DNA from: Clostridia bacterium
GTDB lineage: Bacteria > Bacillota > Clostridia > Oscillospirales > Ruminococcaceae
DNA length: 6,153 bases
Assembly: GCA_003246805.1 (NCBI GenBank)
Contig: QKDG01000146.1
Location: forward strand, 1-6,153
Direction of reading: 5' to 3'
Shown here one piece after another: positions 1 through 5,983 of the stretch. Positions within the stretch are counted from its first letter, which is position 1. The number at the start of each line of letters is the position of its first letter. The notes beneath the pieces were generated by a model. It was not told the DNA's origin, ran no database searches, and worked only from the letters and a program-made list of their open reading frames with translations. A program made the position numbers and the translations under genes.

Positions 1-270
1 ACAGTCAGCATTTTTAACACTGACTGTATATGTATTAAGACTGTTTGTTTTTTTTATTATGCTTACAACTGGCGAATAATTTTCGCCTGTTAAACTGCAC
101 ACCAGATTTTTAAAAGCGTCTGCAACTGACTGATTACCTGTCTGAAAAATAATTTTTTCTTTTGAAAATTGTTTGCAGAAGCTTAGCATCCCATATAAAC
201 AAGCCCTTTTCTTATCGGCGCTTGTAATCGTCTGTAAAATTTCTTCTTTAACAGTAAAGGAAAAAGACAC
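1..270 (-). CDS. whiA: WhiA, DNA-binding regulator of sporulation/division (5' part only, 90 codons)
   Basis: The N-terminal 90 residues of WhiA are encoded here; the rest runs off the low-coordinate edge. The start is GTG at 270-268, five bases after the strong Shine-Dalgarno AGGAGAGGG (276-284). The protein opens SFSFTVKEEI, the conserved start of WhiA, followed by a stretch with ADKKRACLYGMLSF and, further on, QTGNQSVADAFKNLV, which fits the N-terminal LAGLIDADG homing-endonuclease-like fold of the family. WhiA has lost nuclease activity; it pairs this fold with a C-terminal helix-turn-helix (not visible here) and regulates division genes in Streptomyces and influences division and nucleoid organisation in Bacillus. 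It follows rapZ by 21 bases, so it is in the same operon. The non-ATG start and the truncation make it easy to miss. Identification rests on the N-terminal motif and the genomic position; confidence is high for family, none for the missing C-terminus. Confidence 0.9.
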   Translation of the reverse strand, partial: MSFSFTVKEEILQTITSADKKRACLYGMLSFCKQFSKEKIIFQTGNQSVADAFKNLVCSLTGENYSPVVSIIKKTNSLNTYTVSVKNADC

Positions 271-275
271 TAAAA

Positions 276-284
276 CCCTCTCCT
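276..284 (-). promoter_or_regulatory. Ribosome binding site of whiA
   Basis: AGGAGAGGG on the minus strand lies 5 bases before the GTG at 270-268. It fixes the whiA start at a non-ATG codon, and the protein from that codon begins exactly where WhiA homologues begin. Confidence 0.85.
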
Positions 285-291
285 AATAAAA

Positions 292-1155
292 TTACTTGTG
301 CTTTGTGATATCCCTGTGGCTTATTCTTGTTTTAAGCCCTTTATCCTTTAAATACTGGCCAAGCGCCTCAGCAAAAGTGACTGACCTGTGCTTTCCGCCT
401 GTGCAGCCAAAAGCGATAACAAGCTGGCTCTTACCCTCTTTTATATAAAGTGGAATCAGAAAATCAACAAGGTCTTTTAACTTTTTAAGCAGTTCTTTCG
501 ACTGGTCATATTTCATTACAAATTCACTTACACAGCGTTCCATACCTGTATGTGTGCGTAGTTCAGGTATATAGAAGGGGTTTGGCAGGCATCTGACGTC
601 AAAAATCAAATCAGCCTCAGAATGAGAGCCAAACTTAAAGCCAAAGGATACTACGCTTATCTGCATAAAATCATCAATTTTATCAAGGAACATCTCGTTG
701 ACACGTTCCTTTAACTGAATTGCAGACAATAATGAGGTGTCAATATAATAATCAGAAATCTCCTTAACATATGAAAGCATCTGTCGTTCTGCCTTGATAG
801 CCTTTTGAAGGCTGCCGTGAACACTTTCATCAAGGGGATGCTTTCTTCTTGTTTCCTTATATCTTTTGATAAGAACATCATCGCTTGCGTCAAGAAAAAG
901 AATTTTAATCTTCAAGCCCTGATTATGCATTGAATCAACAATGTCCTTTAATTTCAAGAACATATTCCCGCCACGGATATCTGTTACTATCGCAACATTT
1001 TCAATGTTCCCCTCAGACTGAGAGCAGATTTCAGCAAATTTGGGAATAAGCTCAGGCGGCATATTATCTATACAATAATATCCCACATCTTCCAAAACAT
1101 TGACAACACTTGATTTCCCTGAGCCTGACAGCCCTGTTACAATTATAAAATTCAC
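292..1155 (-). CDS. rapZ: RapZ/YvcJ family nucleotide-binding protein
   Basis: This 287-residue protein has the full RapZ (YvcJ) architecture and usual length. The N-terminal P-loop domain carries Walker A GLSGSGKS (8-15), the family motif DNMPP (30-34) and DIRGG (59-63), then LFLDAS (86-91) and RYKETRRKHPL (98-108). The C-terminal domain carries FGFKFG (171-176), DLIFDVRCLPNP (182-193) and GCTGGKHRSV (250-259), with HRD (280-282) near the end. Homologues bind and hydrolyse ATP/GTP. E. coli RapZ senses glucosamine-6-phosphate and delivers the GlmZ small RNA to RNase E; Bacillus YvcJ affects competence. The RNA role is not established for clostridial proteins, so only the family is firm. The start is GTG (1155-1153), 5 bases after AGGAGGG, which overlaps the murB stop codon. 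The neighbours murB upstream and whiA downstream are typical; yvcK, usually next to it, is missing. Confidence 0.95.
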   Translation of the reverse strand: MNFIIVTGLSGSGKSSVVNVLEDVGYYCIDNMPPELIPKFAEICSQSEGNIENVAIVTDIRGGNMFLKLKDIVDSMHNQGLKIKILFLDASDDVLIKRYKETRRKHPLDESVHGSLQKAIKAERQMLSYVKEISDYYIDTSLLSAIQLKERVNEMFLDKIDDFMQISVVSFGFKFGSHSEADLIFDVRCLPNPFYIPELRTHTGMERCVSEFVMKYDQSKELLKKLKDLVDFLIPLYIKEGKSQLVIAFGCTGGKHRSVTFAEALGQYLKDKGLKTRISHRDITKHK

Positions 1156-1160
1156 TCTAT

Positions 1161-1167
1161 CCCTCCT
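1161..1167 (-). promoter_or_regulatory. Ribosome binding site of rapZ overlapping the murB stop codon
   Basis: AGGAGGG sits 5 bases before the rapZ GTG start. Its first two bases are the last two bases of the murB TAG stop (1168-1166), so ribosomes finishing murB stop on the rapZ site. This supports tight coupling of the two genes and the GTG start. Confidence 0.85.
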
Positions 1168-2101
1168 ACTCAGTGCCTTTTGCCGAAATGATTTTCACCT
1201 CGCACTCAAGGCAATATCCCGTCTGCTTAAAAACTTCATTTTTAACAATTTCGATGAGGCTTGCAATATCCTCAAAAGTTGCATTGCCTTTGTTTATAAC
1301 AAATCCACTGTGCTTTTTGCTTACTTCTGCATCACCGACGCAAACCCCTTTAAGCCCGCATTGCTCAATCAATAAAGATGCATAGCTGCCCTCCGGGCGC
1401 TTGAAGGTGCTCCCCGCACTTGCGAATTCAAGTGGCTGCTTTTCCTTACGGCGGGACATAAGGTCGTCCATTTTATCGCGTATTGCTCCCTTTTCACCTT
1501 TTTGAAGCTTAAAAACTGCTTTTGTAATAAGGTTTTCGTTTTTACTGAAAATACTGCTACGGTATGAAAGCAAAAGGTTTTCCTTGCTGTAATCAATAAT
1601 GTTTCCACTCTTGTCGATTCCCTGTGCGCTAACAATTATATCCTTGATTTCTCCCCCGTATGCACCTGCATTCATATATACCGCACCGCCAACAGTGCCT
1701 GGAATTCCCCACGCAAATTCAAAGCCAGTGAGAGAATTCTCGTATGCAAAATAAGCAGCACGTGCAAGAGGTACTCCTGCATCGCATTCAAATGTAGTTT
1801 CATCAACAGAGCGTATCCCCGAATAATCTCTGCCTATTACAAAAGCTACTCCATCAAACCCGCTGTCATCAACGAGAAGATTTGAGCCTTTCCCTATGAT
1901 AATATAGGGGACGGATTTTTCATTTGCAATTGAAAAAAGCAACTGTGCGCTTTTATCTGAATTTATAAATATAAGCGTGTTGCATTTGCCCCCAACCTTG
2001 AAGGATGTATAATTTTTAAGTTCAACATCTTCTGCTATTCTGCATCCAAGCTCCAAAGCCTTATCTGCAATTATTCTGCAATTACAATTCAATTCTTGCA
2101 T
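1166..2101 (-). CDS. murB: UDP-N-acetylenolpyruvoylglucosamine reductase MurB
   Basis: MurB is the cytoplasmic FAD flavoenzyme that reduces UDP-GlcNAc-enolpyruvate with NADPH to UDP-N-acetylmuramate, the second committed step of peptidoglycan precursor synthesis. From the ATG at 2101 the protein has 311 residues, close to the Bacillota form. Visible motifs are YTSFKVGG (31-38), the FAD-binding GKGSNLLV (70-77), the glycine-rich GIPGTVGGAVYMNAGAYGGE (132-151), SYRSS with Tyr180-Arg181, SAGSTF with the expected catalytic serine at 231, and a C-terminal LECEV (298-302) supplying the conserved glutamate. An in-frame TTG at 2152 would add 17 residues, but it directly follows an in-frame TGA, has no Shine-Dalgarno site, and the extra residues (MSNNNIEFDK...) are not family-like. 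The ATG has GGGAG six bases upstream. The gene lies between the PHP gene (66 bases) and rapZ (10 bases) in one operon. Confidence 0.95.
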   Translation of the reverse strand: MQELNCNCRIIADKALELGCRIAEDVELKNYTSFKVGGKCNTLIFINSDKSAQLLFSIANEKSVPYIIIGKGSNLLVDDSGFDGVAFVIGRDYSGIRSVDETTFECDAGVPLARAAYFAYENSLTGFEFAWGIPGTVGGAVYMNAGAYGGEIKDIIVSAQGIDKSGNIIDYSKENLLLSYRSSIFSKNENLITKAVFKLQKGEKGAIRDKMDDLMSRRKEKQPLEFASAGSTFKRPEGSYASLLIEQCGLKGVCVGDAEVSKKHSGFVINKGNATFEDIASLIEIVKNEVFKQTGYCLECEVKIISAKGTE

Positions 2102-2105
2102 AGTG

Positions 2106-2112
2106 CTCTCCC
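2106..2112 (-). promoter_or_regulatory. Ribosome binding site that decides the murB start
   Basis: GGGAGAG on the minus strand ends 4 bases before the ATG at 2101-2099, with the GGGAG core 6 bases away. No comparable site precedes the upstream in-frame TTG at 2152, so the shorter 311-residue MurB is preferred. Confidence 0.7.
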
Positions 2113-2167
2113 ACTTTGTAGATTTATCAAACTCAATATTATTATTACTCAATCATAGCATTTGATA

Positions 2168-2890
2168 TTACTTTAAAGCATCCGGATGCTTTGATAAAAT
2201 ATGCTCTTTTAGCCTTTCCCATTCAAGGTTGACAATAAGGTCAACAGGGAAGTCTGTTTCCTCTATAATTTTAAATGATACAGGGGTCAGGCCTATTCTC
2301 TGGCAGAAATGACTGTCAGTATTGACAATAACAGGGACTTCATACTTTTTGCAAAGCCTGAGCATTCTCACTGTATTTTCAAGAGCGCCCCTGCGTGATA
2401 TTATTGAGCTCTCATTTATTTCAACAAACTTGCCATACTCTTTAATATATTTAAGGCCCTTTTCATAATCCCAGACATATTCGTTGGTGGTAGGGTGGCC
2501 TATTAAATCAATGAGTGGATTTTTTGCTATCTCAATATAGCCTTTTGTATTATCCTCGATACTTCCCGGCGTGATACAAGGCCCATGCATTGAGGCTATA
2601 ACCCATTCCATTGATTTGTGAAGATACTCAGGAACATCAATATTGCCATCAAAATCAATAATATTAGCCTCTATCCCCCTGATTATAATTACATTATTAA
2701 GTATTCTTGGAATAACCTCTAAGTTATTGAAATGCCATATATGAGGCGAATCCTCAATCATCGGTGCGTGGTCTGTTATTGCGATTGCCGTCAGTCCGGC
2801 CTGCTGTGCAGAAAAGGAATTTTCAAGAATTGTTGAAAATGCGTGCGTTGATGCAATAGTATGTGTGTGAAGGTCTGCTGCTATTTTCAC
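2168..2890 (-). CDS. YcdX-type PHP domain metal-dependent phosphoesterase
   Basis: A 240-residue PHP (polymerase and histidinol phosphatase) protein of the YcdX type. Numbering from the GTG at 2890, the metal-site residues are all present: DLHTHT with His8 and His10, His16 in STHAFST, Asp40-His41 in TDHAP, Glu74 in GIEAN, His102 in SMHGP, His132 in GHPT, and Asp192/His194 in TDSH. This is one residue off the pattern I recall for E. coli YcdX, a three-zinc enzyme, and stretches such as DSPHIWHF also match. Members hydrolyse phosphate esters in vitro; the physiological substrate is unknown and YcdX has been linked to swarming in E. coli. An ATG at 2899 in the same frame is also possible, but AGGAG touches it directly, whereas the GTG sits 9 bases from AGGAG and gives the usual short N-terminus. 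It lies 32 bases after hprK in the same operon. The specific role in this cluster is not known. Confidence 0.9.
   Translation of the reverse strand: MKIAADLHTHTIASTHAFSTILENSFSAQQAGLTAIAITDHAPMIEDSPHIWHFNNLEVIPRILNNVIIIRGIEANIIDFDGNIDVPEYLHKSMEWVIASMHGPCITPGSIEDNTKGYIEIAKNPLIDLIGHPTTNEYVWDYEKGLKYIKEYGKFVEINESSIISRRGALENTVRMLRLCKKYEVPVIVNTDSHFCQRIGLTPVSFKIIEETDFPVDLIVNLEWERLKEHILSKHPDALK
2175..2192. repeat. Perfect 18-base palindrome at the 3' end of the PHP gene
   Basis: AAAGCATCCGGATGCTTT is its own reverse complement, with 9-base arms and no spacer. It covers the last codons of the PHP gene and ends 5 bases before the stop codon's last base. As RNA it could form a 7-pair stem with a CCGG loop. 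There is no U-run on either strand, so it is not an intrinsic terminator. Its role, if any, is unknown. Confidence 0.6.
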
Positions 2891-2899
2891 TAAAATCAT

Positions 2900-2906
2900 C
2901 TCCTAA
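2900..2906 (-). promoter_or_regulatory. Ribosome binding site that decides the PHP gene start
   Basis: TTAGGAG on the minus strand is immediately followed by ATG (2899-2897) with no spacer, but it is 9 bases from GTG (2890-2888). The spacing favours the GTG, removing three residues from the longer reading. Confidence 0.6.
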
Positions 2907-2922
2907 GAAATTGCGGGAAAAA

Positions 2923-3882
2923 TCAAAACTGGTCCCATTCTTTTATAGTATCCTTTGTTTCCATATTAAGCCCTAAATTATCAAGAAGCTCCTGGGCAGC
3001 GTTATAGCCCATTTTCTTCTGCCTGTTGTTCATTGCTGCAACTTCAAGAATAACAGCAAGATTTCTTCCTGGCTTGACAGGAACAGTAAGAGAAGGCACC
3101 TTAACCCCTAATATTGAAGTATATTCGTTATCCATTCCCATACGGTCATAGGTTTTATTAGGGTCCCATAGCTCAAGCTCTACAATAAGATCAATTTTTT
3201 CGGTAACCTTAACAGCACCCATACCGAAAAGACGGCGGGCATTGATAATTCCTATTCCACGAAGTTCAAGGAAATGCCTTATATTATCAGGTGAAGTCCC
3301 TACAAGGCTGATACTTGATACTTTTCTGATTTCAACTGCGTCATCAGCAATAAGCCTGTGCCCACGCTTTATCAGCTCAACAGCAGTTTCGCTTTTACCA
3401 ACACCGCTTTCGCCTACTATCAGAACACCTTCTCCGTATATTTCAATCAGAACACCATGCCTTGTTATTCTCGGCGCTAACCTAAGATTCAAAAATGCAA
3501 TCAGCGCAGCCAGGCAGTTTGATGTTGATTCTTCTGATTTTAGCAGAGGTATGTTGTTCTTTTTTGCCACCTCAATCATTTCAGGAAAATCATCAAGCTC
3601 TTTTGTTACGATAACACATGGTATTTTTTTTGAGAACAGAACGTCAAGCCGTTCATAACGTGTTTCATAATCAAGTGTATCAAGATAGGCAAACTCCATA
3701 TTGCCAAAAACCTGCGTGCGCTCAGGGACAAAATATTCATAAAACCCCATCAGCTGAGCTCCCGGCCTTGTAACCTCATTTTCGCAAATTTCAATTTCTT
3801 CCGCTGCCTTTGGCAGATATATGCTTTTTAAATGCAATTCATTAATAATATCCTTTAAAAAAACTTTGTAAGAATCTGGCAT
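2923..3882 (-). CDS. hprK: HPr(Ser) kinase/phosphorylase
   Basis: HprK is a hexameric cytoplasmic enzyme that phosphorylates Ser46 of HPr with ATP or pyrophosphate when glycolytic intermediates are high, and dephosphorylates it when phosphate is high; P-Ser-HPr is the corepressor for CcpA catabolite repression. The 319-residue protein has the normal length. The N-terminal regulatory domain covers about residues 1-130. The kinase domain has RHGVL with catalytic His142, Walker A GESGVGKS (157-164) followed by Glu165, ADD (179-181), the HPrK/P signature LELRGIGIINARRLFG (206-221 region), YDRMG with Arg247, and the phosphorylase loop VPVKPGRNLA (267-276). Nothing key is missing. ATG at 3882 is preceded by GGAGGTG (3888-3894). 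It is the first gene of its operon, about 20 bases downstream of a clear sigma-A promoter. HPr and the PTS are not visible in the window; ptsH often follows whiA in related genomes. Confidence 0.97.
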   Translation of the reverse strand: MPDSYKVFLKDIINELHLKSIYLPKAAEEIEICENEVTRPGAQLMGFYEYFVPERTQVFGNMEFAYLDTLDYETRYERLDVLFSKKIPCVIVTKELDDFPEMIEVAKKNNIPLLKSEESTSNCLAALIAFLNLRLAPRITRHGVLIEIYGEGVLIVGESGVGKSETAVELIKRGHRLIADDAVEIRKVSSISLVGTSPDNIRHFLELRGIGIINARRLFGMGAVKVTEKIDLIVELELWDPNKTYDRMGMDNEYTSILGVKVPSLTVPVKPGRNLAVILEVAAMNNRQKKMGYNAAQELLDNLGLNMETKDTIKEWDQF

Positions 3883-3909
3883 AGCTGCACCTCCGATTAT
3901 TTTAATTCA

Positions 3910-3938
3910 ATTATACTCTATAAAAATACTTTTTTCAA
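3910..3938 (-). promoter_or_regulatory. Sigma-A promoter of the hprK operon
   Basis: On the minus strand, -35 TTGAAA (3938-3933) and -10 TATAAT (3915-3910) are separated by exactly 17 bases: one mismatch in the -35 and none in the -10. Transcription should start near 3903, giving a leader of about 20 bases that contains the hprK Shine-Dalgarno site GGAGGTG. It lies wholly in the 63-base intergenic spacer. It is inferred from sequence only, but it is near consensus and well placed. Confidence 0.85.
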
Positions 3939-3950
3939 TGTAATATTACA
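3939..3950. promoter_or_regulatory. 12-base palindrome abutting the hprK -35 box (possible operator)
   Basis: TGTAATATTACA is a perfect inverted repeat that ends at the base next to the -35 hexamer and also covers the stop codon of the upstream gene. TGTAA...TTACA half-sites are common in operators of dimeric regulators, but I cannot assign a regulator, and in AT-rich DNA such a palindrome can arise by chance. Confidence 0.35.
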
Positions 3951-5217
3951 ATATACCCCTATTAATCATCTCTTGTGCTGCAAGCAGGATACCCATTTTA
4001 CCACTCGGATAAGTAATTCCACCTTGAAGCCACGCAGCATAAGGCTCTCTTATAGGTGCGTCAGCCGATAGCTCAATAGAAGCACCCATTGTGAACGCTC
4101 CTGCCGCCATAATTACCTTGCTGTTATAGCCCGGCATATCCCATGCCTCAGGCGAAACAAATGAGTCAACAGGTGCTCCCTTTTGTATCCCCTGGCAGAA
4201 TGCAACAAGTGATTTTTCATCTTTAAGCATTATTGCAGTGATAATGTCAGAACGCCTTTCGTTCTTCTTAGGATAACATTCATAGCCTAAAAGCTCAAAA
4301 AATCTGCAAGCAAAGGTTGCTGTTTTTAAGGCGTTTGCAACAATTTCAGGTGACAGGAAAAACCCTAAAAGAGTTTCTCTGTTCTGATTTAAGGTGCAGC
4401 CAACCTCTTTACCCATACCTACGCAGGTTAGCCTGTATGAGCAAAGCTCAACCAAATCGGCACATCCAGCAATATATCCCCCTGTTGAGGCAATAGCGCC
4501 ACCAGGATTTTTAATCAGTGAGCCTATTATCAAATCAGCACCAACCTGTGTCGGCTCCTTATCGTCTACAAATTCACCATAGCAGTTATCCACCATTACG
4601 ATAACTTCAGGATTTATGCCTTTTACGGCAGATGCAATTTTTCCTATTTCATCAACTGTCAATGCAGGACGTAAGGAATATCCCCTTGAGCGTTGTATAT
4701 ATACTACCCTTGCATTTACTGCCTTTTCCTTTATTTTTTCGATATCAACCGTTTTATCGTCAACCAAATCTACCTGCTCATATTTTACACCAAAATCTTT
4801 AAGGGAACCACTACCCTTTTTCCCGCATATTCCTATTACCTCTTCAAGAGTATCATAGGGCTTCCCCGTAACAGACAACAAGGTGTCACCTGTTCTTAAA
4901 ACGCCAAACAAAGCAACGGACAATGCGTGTGTGCCTGATACAAAGTTATGCCTTACAAGAGCATCTTCGGCCCCAAAAGCCTCAGCATATACCTTATCAA
5001 TAATATCACGCCCAACATCGCCATAACCATACCCAGTGCTGCCCTTTAAGGCAGTTTCGCTTACTTTATTATTTATGAATGCCGACAATACCTTTTGCCC
5101 ATTATATTCAGCAGTTTTTTCAATCCTTGCAAATTCCTCTCTGCATAAATCCTGTGCGATATCAGCCATGCTGAGCAGCTTGCTATCAATGTTAAAAAAC
5201 GTCGTGCTTTTATCCAT
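3946..5217 (-). CDS. PLP-dependent YnbB/'aluminum resistance' family protein (methionine gamma-lyase family)
   Basis: A 423-residue member of the Alum_res/YnbB family, fold type I PLP enzymes related to cystathionine gamma-synthases and methionine gamma-lyase; the real substrate of this branch is unproven, and the 'aluminum resistance' name comes from one early report. The size is normal. Visible features are GYGYGD (62-67), SGTHALS (94-100) for the PLP phosphate region, QRSRGYSLRP (175-184), VDNCYGEF (209-216) with the PLP-ring aspartate at 210, SLIKNPGG (233-240) with the probable Schiff-base Lys236, and GGITYPSGKMG (399-409). The start is the ATG at 5217, nine bases after GAAAGGA. A longer in-frame ATG at 5262 lies deep inside the upstream gene and adds 15 non-family residues. 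It overlaps the acetyltransferase gene by 8 bases, so it is coupled to it. In other Bacillota the family is often beside glnR or hfq; here it is not. Confidence 0.88.
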   Translation of the reverse strand: MDKSTTFFNIDSKLLSMADIAQDLCREEFARIEKTAEYNGQKVLSAFINNKVSETALKGSTGYGYGDVGRDIIDKVYAEAFGAEDALVRHNFVSGTHALSVALFGVLRTGDTLLSVTGKPYDTLEEVIGICGKKGSGSLKDFGVKYEQVDLVDDKTVDIEKIKEKAVNARVVYIQRSRGYSLRPALTVDEIGKIASAVKGINPEVIVMVDNCYGEFVDDKEPTQVGADLIIGSLIKNPGGAIASTGGYIAGCADLVELCSYRLTCVGMGKEVGCTLNQNRETLLGFFLSPEIVANALKTATFACRFFELLGYECYPKKNERRSDIITAIMLKDEKSLVAFCQGIQKGAPVDSFVSPEAWDMPGYNSKVIMAAGAFTMGASIELSADAPIREPYAAWLQGGITYPSGKMGILLAAQEMINRGIL

Positions 5218-5983
5218 TAGTGATTTTCCTTTCAAGTATAATATCCCTGCCGATTTCGTCATAGCCTATCTGCTCATAATAGCTCATCCTGTTTTCTCTT
5301 GCTATCAAAAACACGTTATAACCCTCGGGATACTTTTTTAAAATATATTCCAGCAGCAGCCTTGCAAAACGCTTTCCTCTTTCCTCTGATTTTGTTGCAA
5401 CAAGCCCGACAAAAACATTGCCGGAAATTTCATATTGTATTGTCGCAGTTGTGCAGTTGTTATATAGAAAAATTTTGCTCTGGCTTCTTCTTATTCTGTG
5501 TGATGTGTCTGTCATCCACAGCTGATAGTTATCCCTGATTGACTTAAAGCCTTCGCTGAGAATTTCATATACTACATCAAGCTTCGGGCTTTCGTCAACA
5601 ACAATATCCTTGCTTTGCCCGCTTGCTGTGAATCTGTAATATGCCCTTTTATGGTGAGTATATATATCTTCAAGCCTGTTGAAAATCTTTTTAAGAAGAA
5701 CAGCATTACCCTCAATAGTATCCGGCTTGTTCATAAGTATAAAAGTGATAATATCCTCACATATCTCATCATCACAATAAAAGCCTTTAACCGTCGCTAT
5801 CACCATTGAGGAATTAAACAGGCTGATAACTGCCCGTGATTTTTCACCCGTTGTGGCTTTAAAAAATCTGCAAAAATTATAGCTTGTCCCGTATGCGTTA
5901 ATATTTGATAATAGCTTATATGCATAGTGATTTTCTTCAAGGAACACAATATCATTCTCAATATCAAATACCTGTTTTATCAT
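5210..5983 (-). CDS. GNAT-family N-acetyltransferase-like protein
   Basis: A 257-residue protein whose C-terminal third (about 188-250) looks like a GNAT acetyltransferase core: the strand VFVGLVATKSEE (190-201), the acetyl-CoA loop ERGKRFA (201-207), helix RLLLEYILKKYP (208-219), strand NVFLIARE (223-230), then NRMSYYEQIGYDEIG (231-245), the usual last motif in which the enzyme closes over the cofactor. The N-terminal ~130 residues match no motif I recognise. One oddity: the GNAT consensus R-x-x-G-x-G/A reads R-G-K-R-F-A here, with Arg205 (codon CGT) where a glycine is expected. Its ATG overlaps the stop of the peptidase gene as ATGA, with only a weak upstream AAAGG, so it is probably translated by coupling. 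Its stop overlaps the next gene by 8 bases. The substrate is unknown; position between an aminopeptidase and a PLP amino-acid enzyme hints at amino-acid or peptide metabolism, which is inference. Confidence 0.75.
   Translation of the reverse strand: MIKQVFDIENDIVFLEENHYAYKLLSNINAYGTSYNFCRFFKATTGEKSRAVISLFNSSMVIATVKGFYCDDEICEDIITFILMNKPDTIEGNAVLLKKIFNRLEDIYTHHKRAYYRFTASGQSKDIVVDESPKLDVVYEILSEGFKSIRDNYQLWMTDTSHRIRRSQSKIFLYNNCTTATIQYEISGNVFVGLVATKSEERGKRFARLLLEYILKKYPEGYNVFLIARENRMSYYEQIGYDEIGRDIILERKITNG
5227..5233 (-). promoter_or_regulatory. Ribosome binding site that decides the YnbB-family start
   Basis: GAAAGGA lies 9 bases before the ATG at 5217-5215 and inside the end of the acetyltransferase gene. 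It supports the 423-residue form over the 438-residue form starting at 5262. Confidence 0.65.

Noticed and set aside
1..27. Hairpin with 8-base arms (ACAGTCAG / CTGACTGT) and an 11-base loop
   Set aside because: It is inside the whiA coding region, has no following U-run, and its codons read as normal WhiA-like protein; most likely chance.
1100..1385. Plus-strand open frames opposite rapZ and murB
   Set aside because: They are antisense shadows of two well-conserved genes, lack good ribosome sites and show no recognisable domain.
1369..1635. 88-codon minus-strand frame inside murB
   Set aside because: It is an out-of-frame reading within the conserved MurB coding region, with no family resemblance.
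3242..3658. 138-codon plus-strand open frame opposite hprK
   Set aside because: It lies wholly within hprK on the other strand; its serine- and isoleucine-rich composition is what antisense reading of this gene gives, and no motif is visible.
3918..3938. A-run/T-run complementarity considered as a terminator for the YnbB-like gene
   Set aside because: The stem would be only A-T pairs with no GC core; the same bases are better explained as the promoter spacer before hprK.
3883..3945. Search for a CcpA cre site at the hprK promoter
   Set aside because: No match to the cre consensus with its central CG was seen; the TGTAATATTACA palindrome lacks that centre.
5218..5262. Longer YnbB-like protein starting at 5262
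   Set aside because: It would extend the overlap with the GNAT gene to 53 bases and add residues not typical of the family; the ATG at 5217 has its own ribosome site.
4394..5538. Several plus-strand open frames opposite the YnbB-like and GNAT genes
   Set aside because: All are antisense to genes with clear family motifs, have no domain or ribosome-site support, and overlap each other in different frames.
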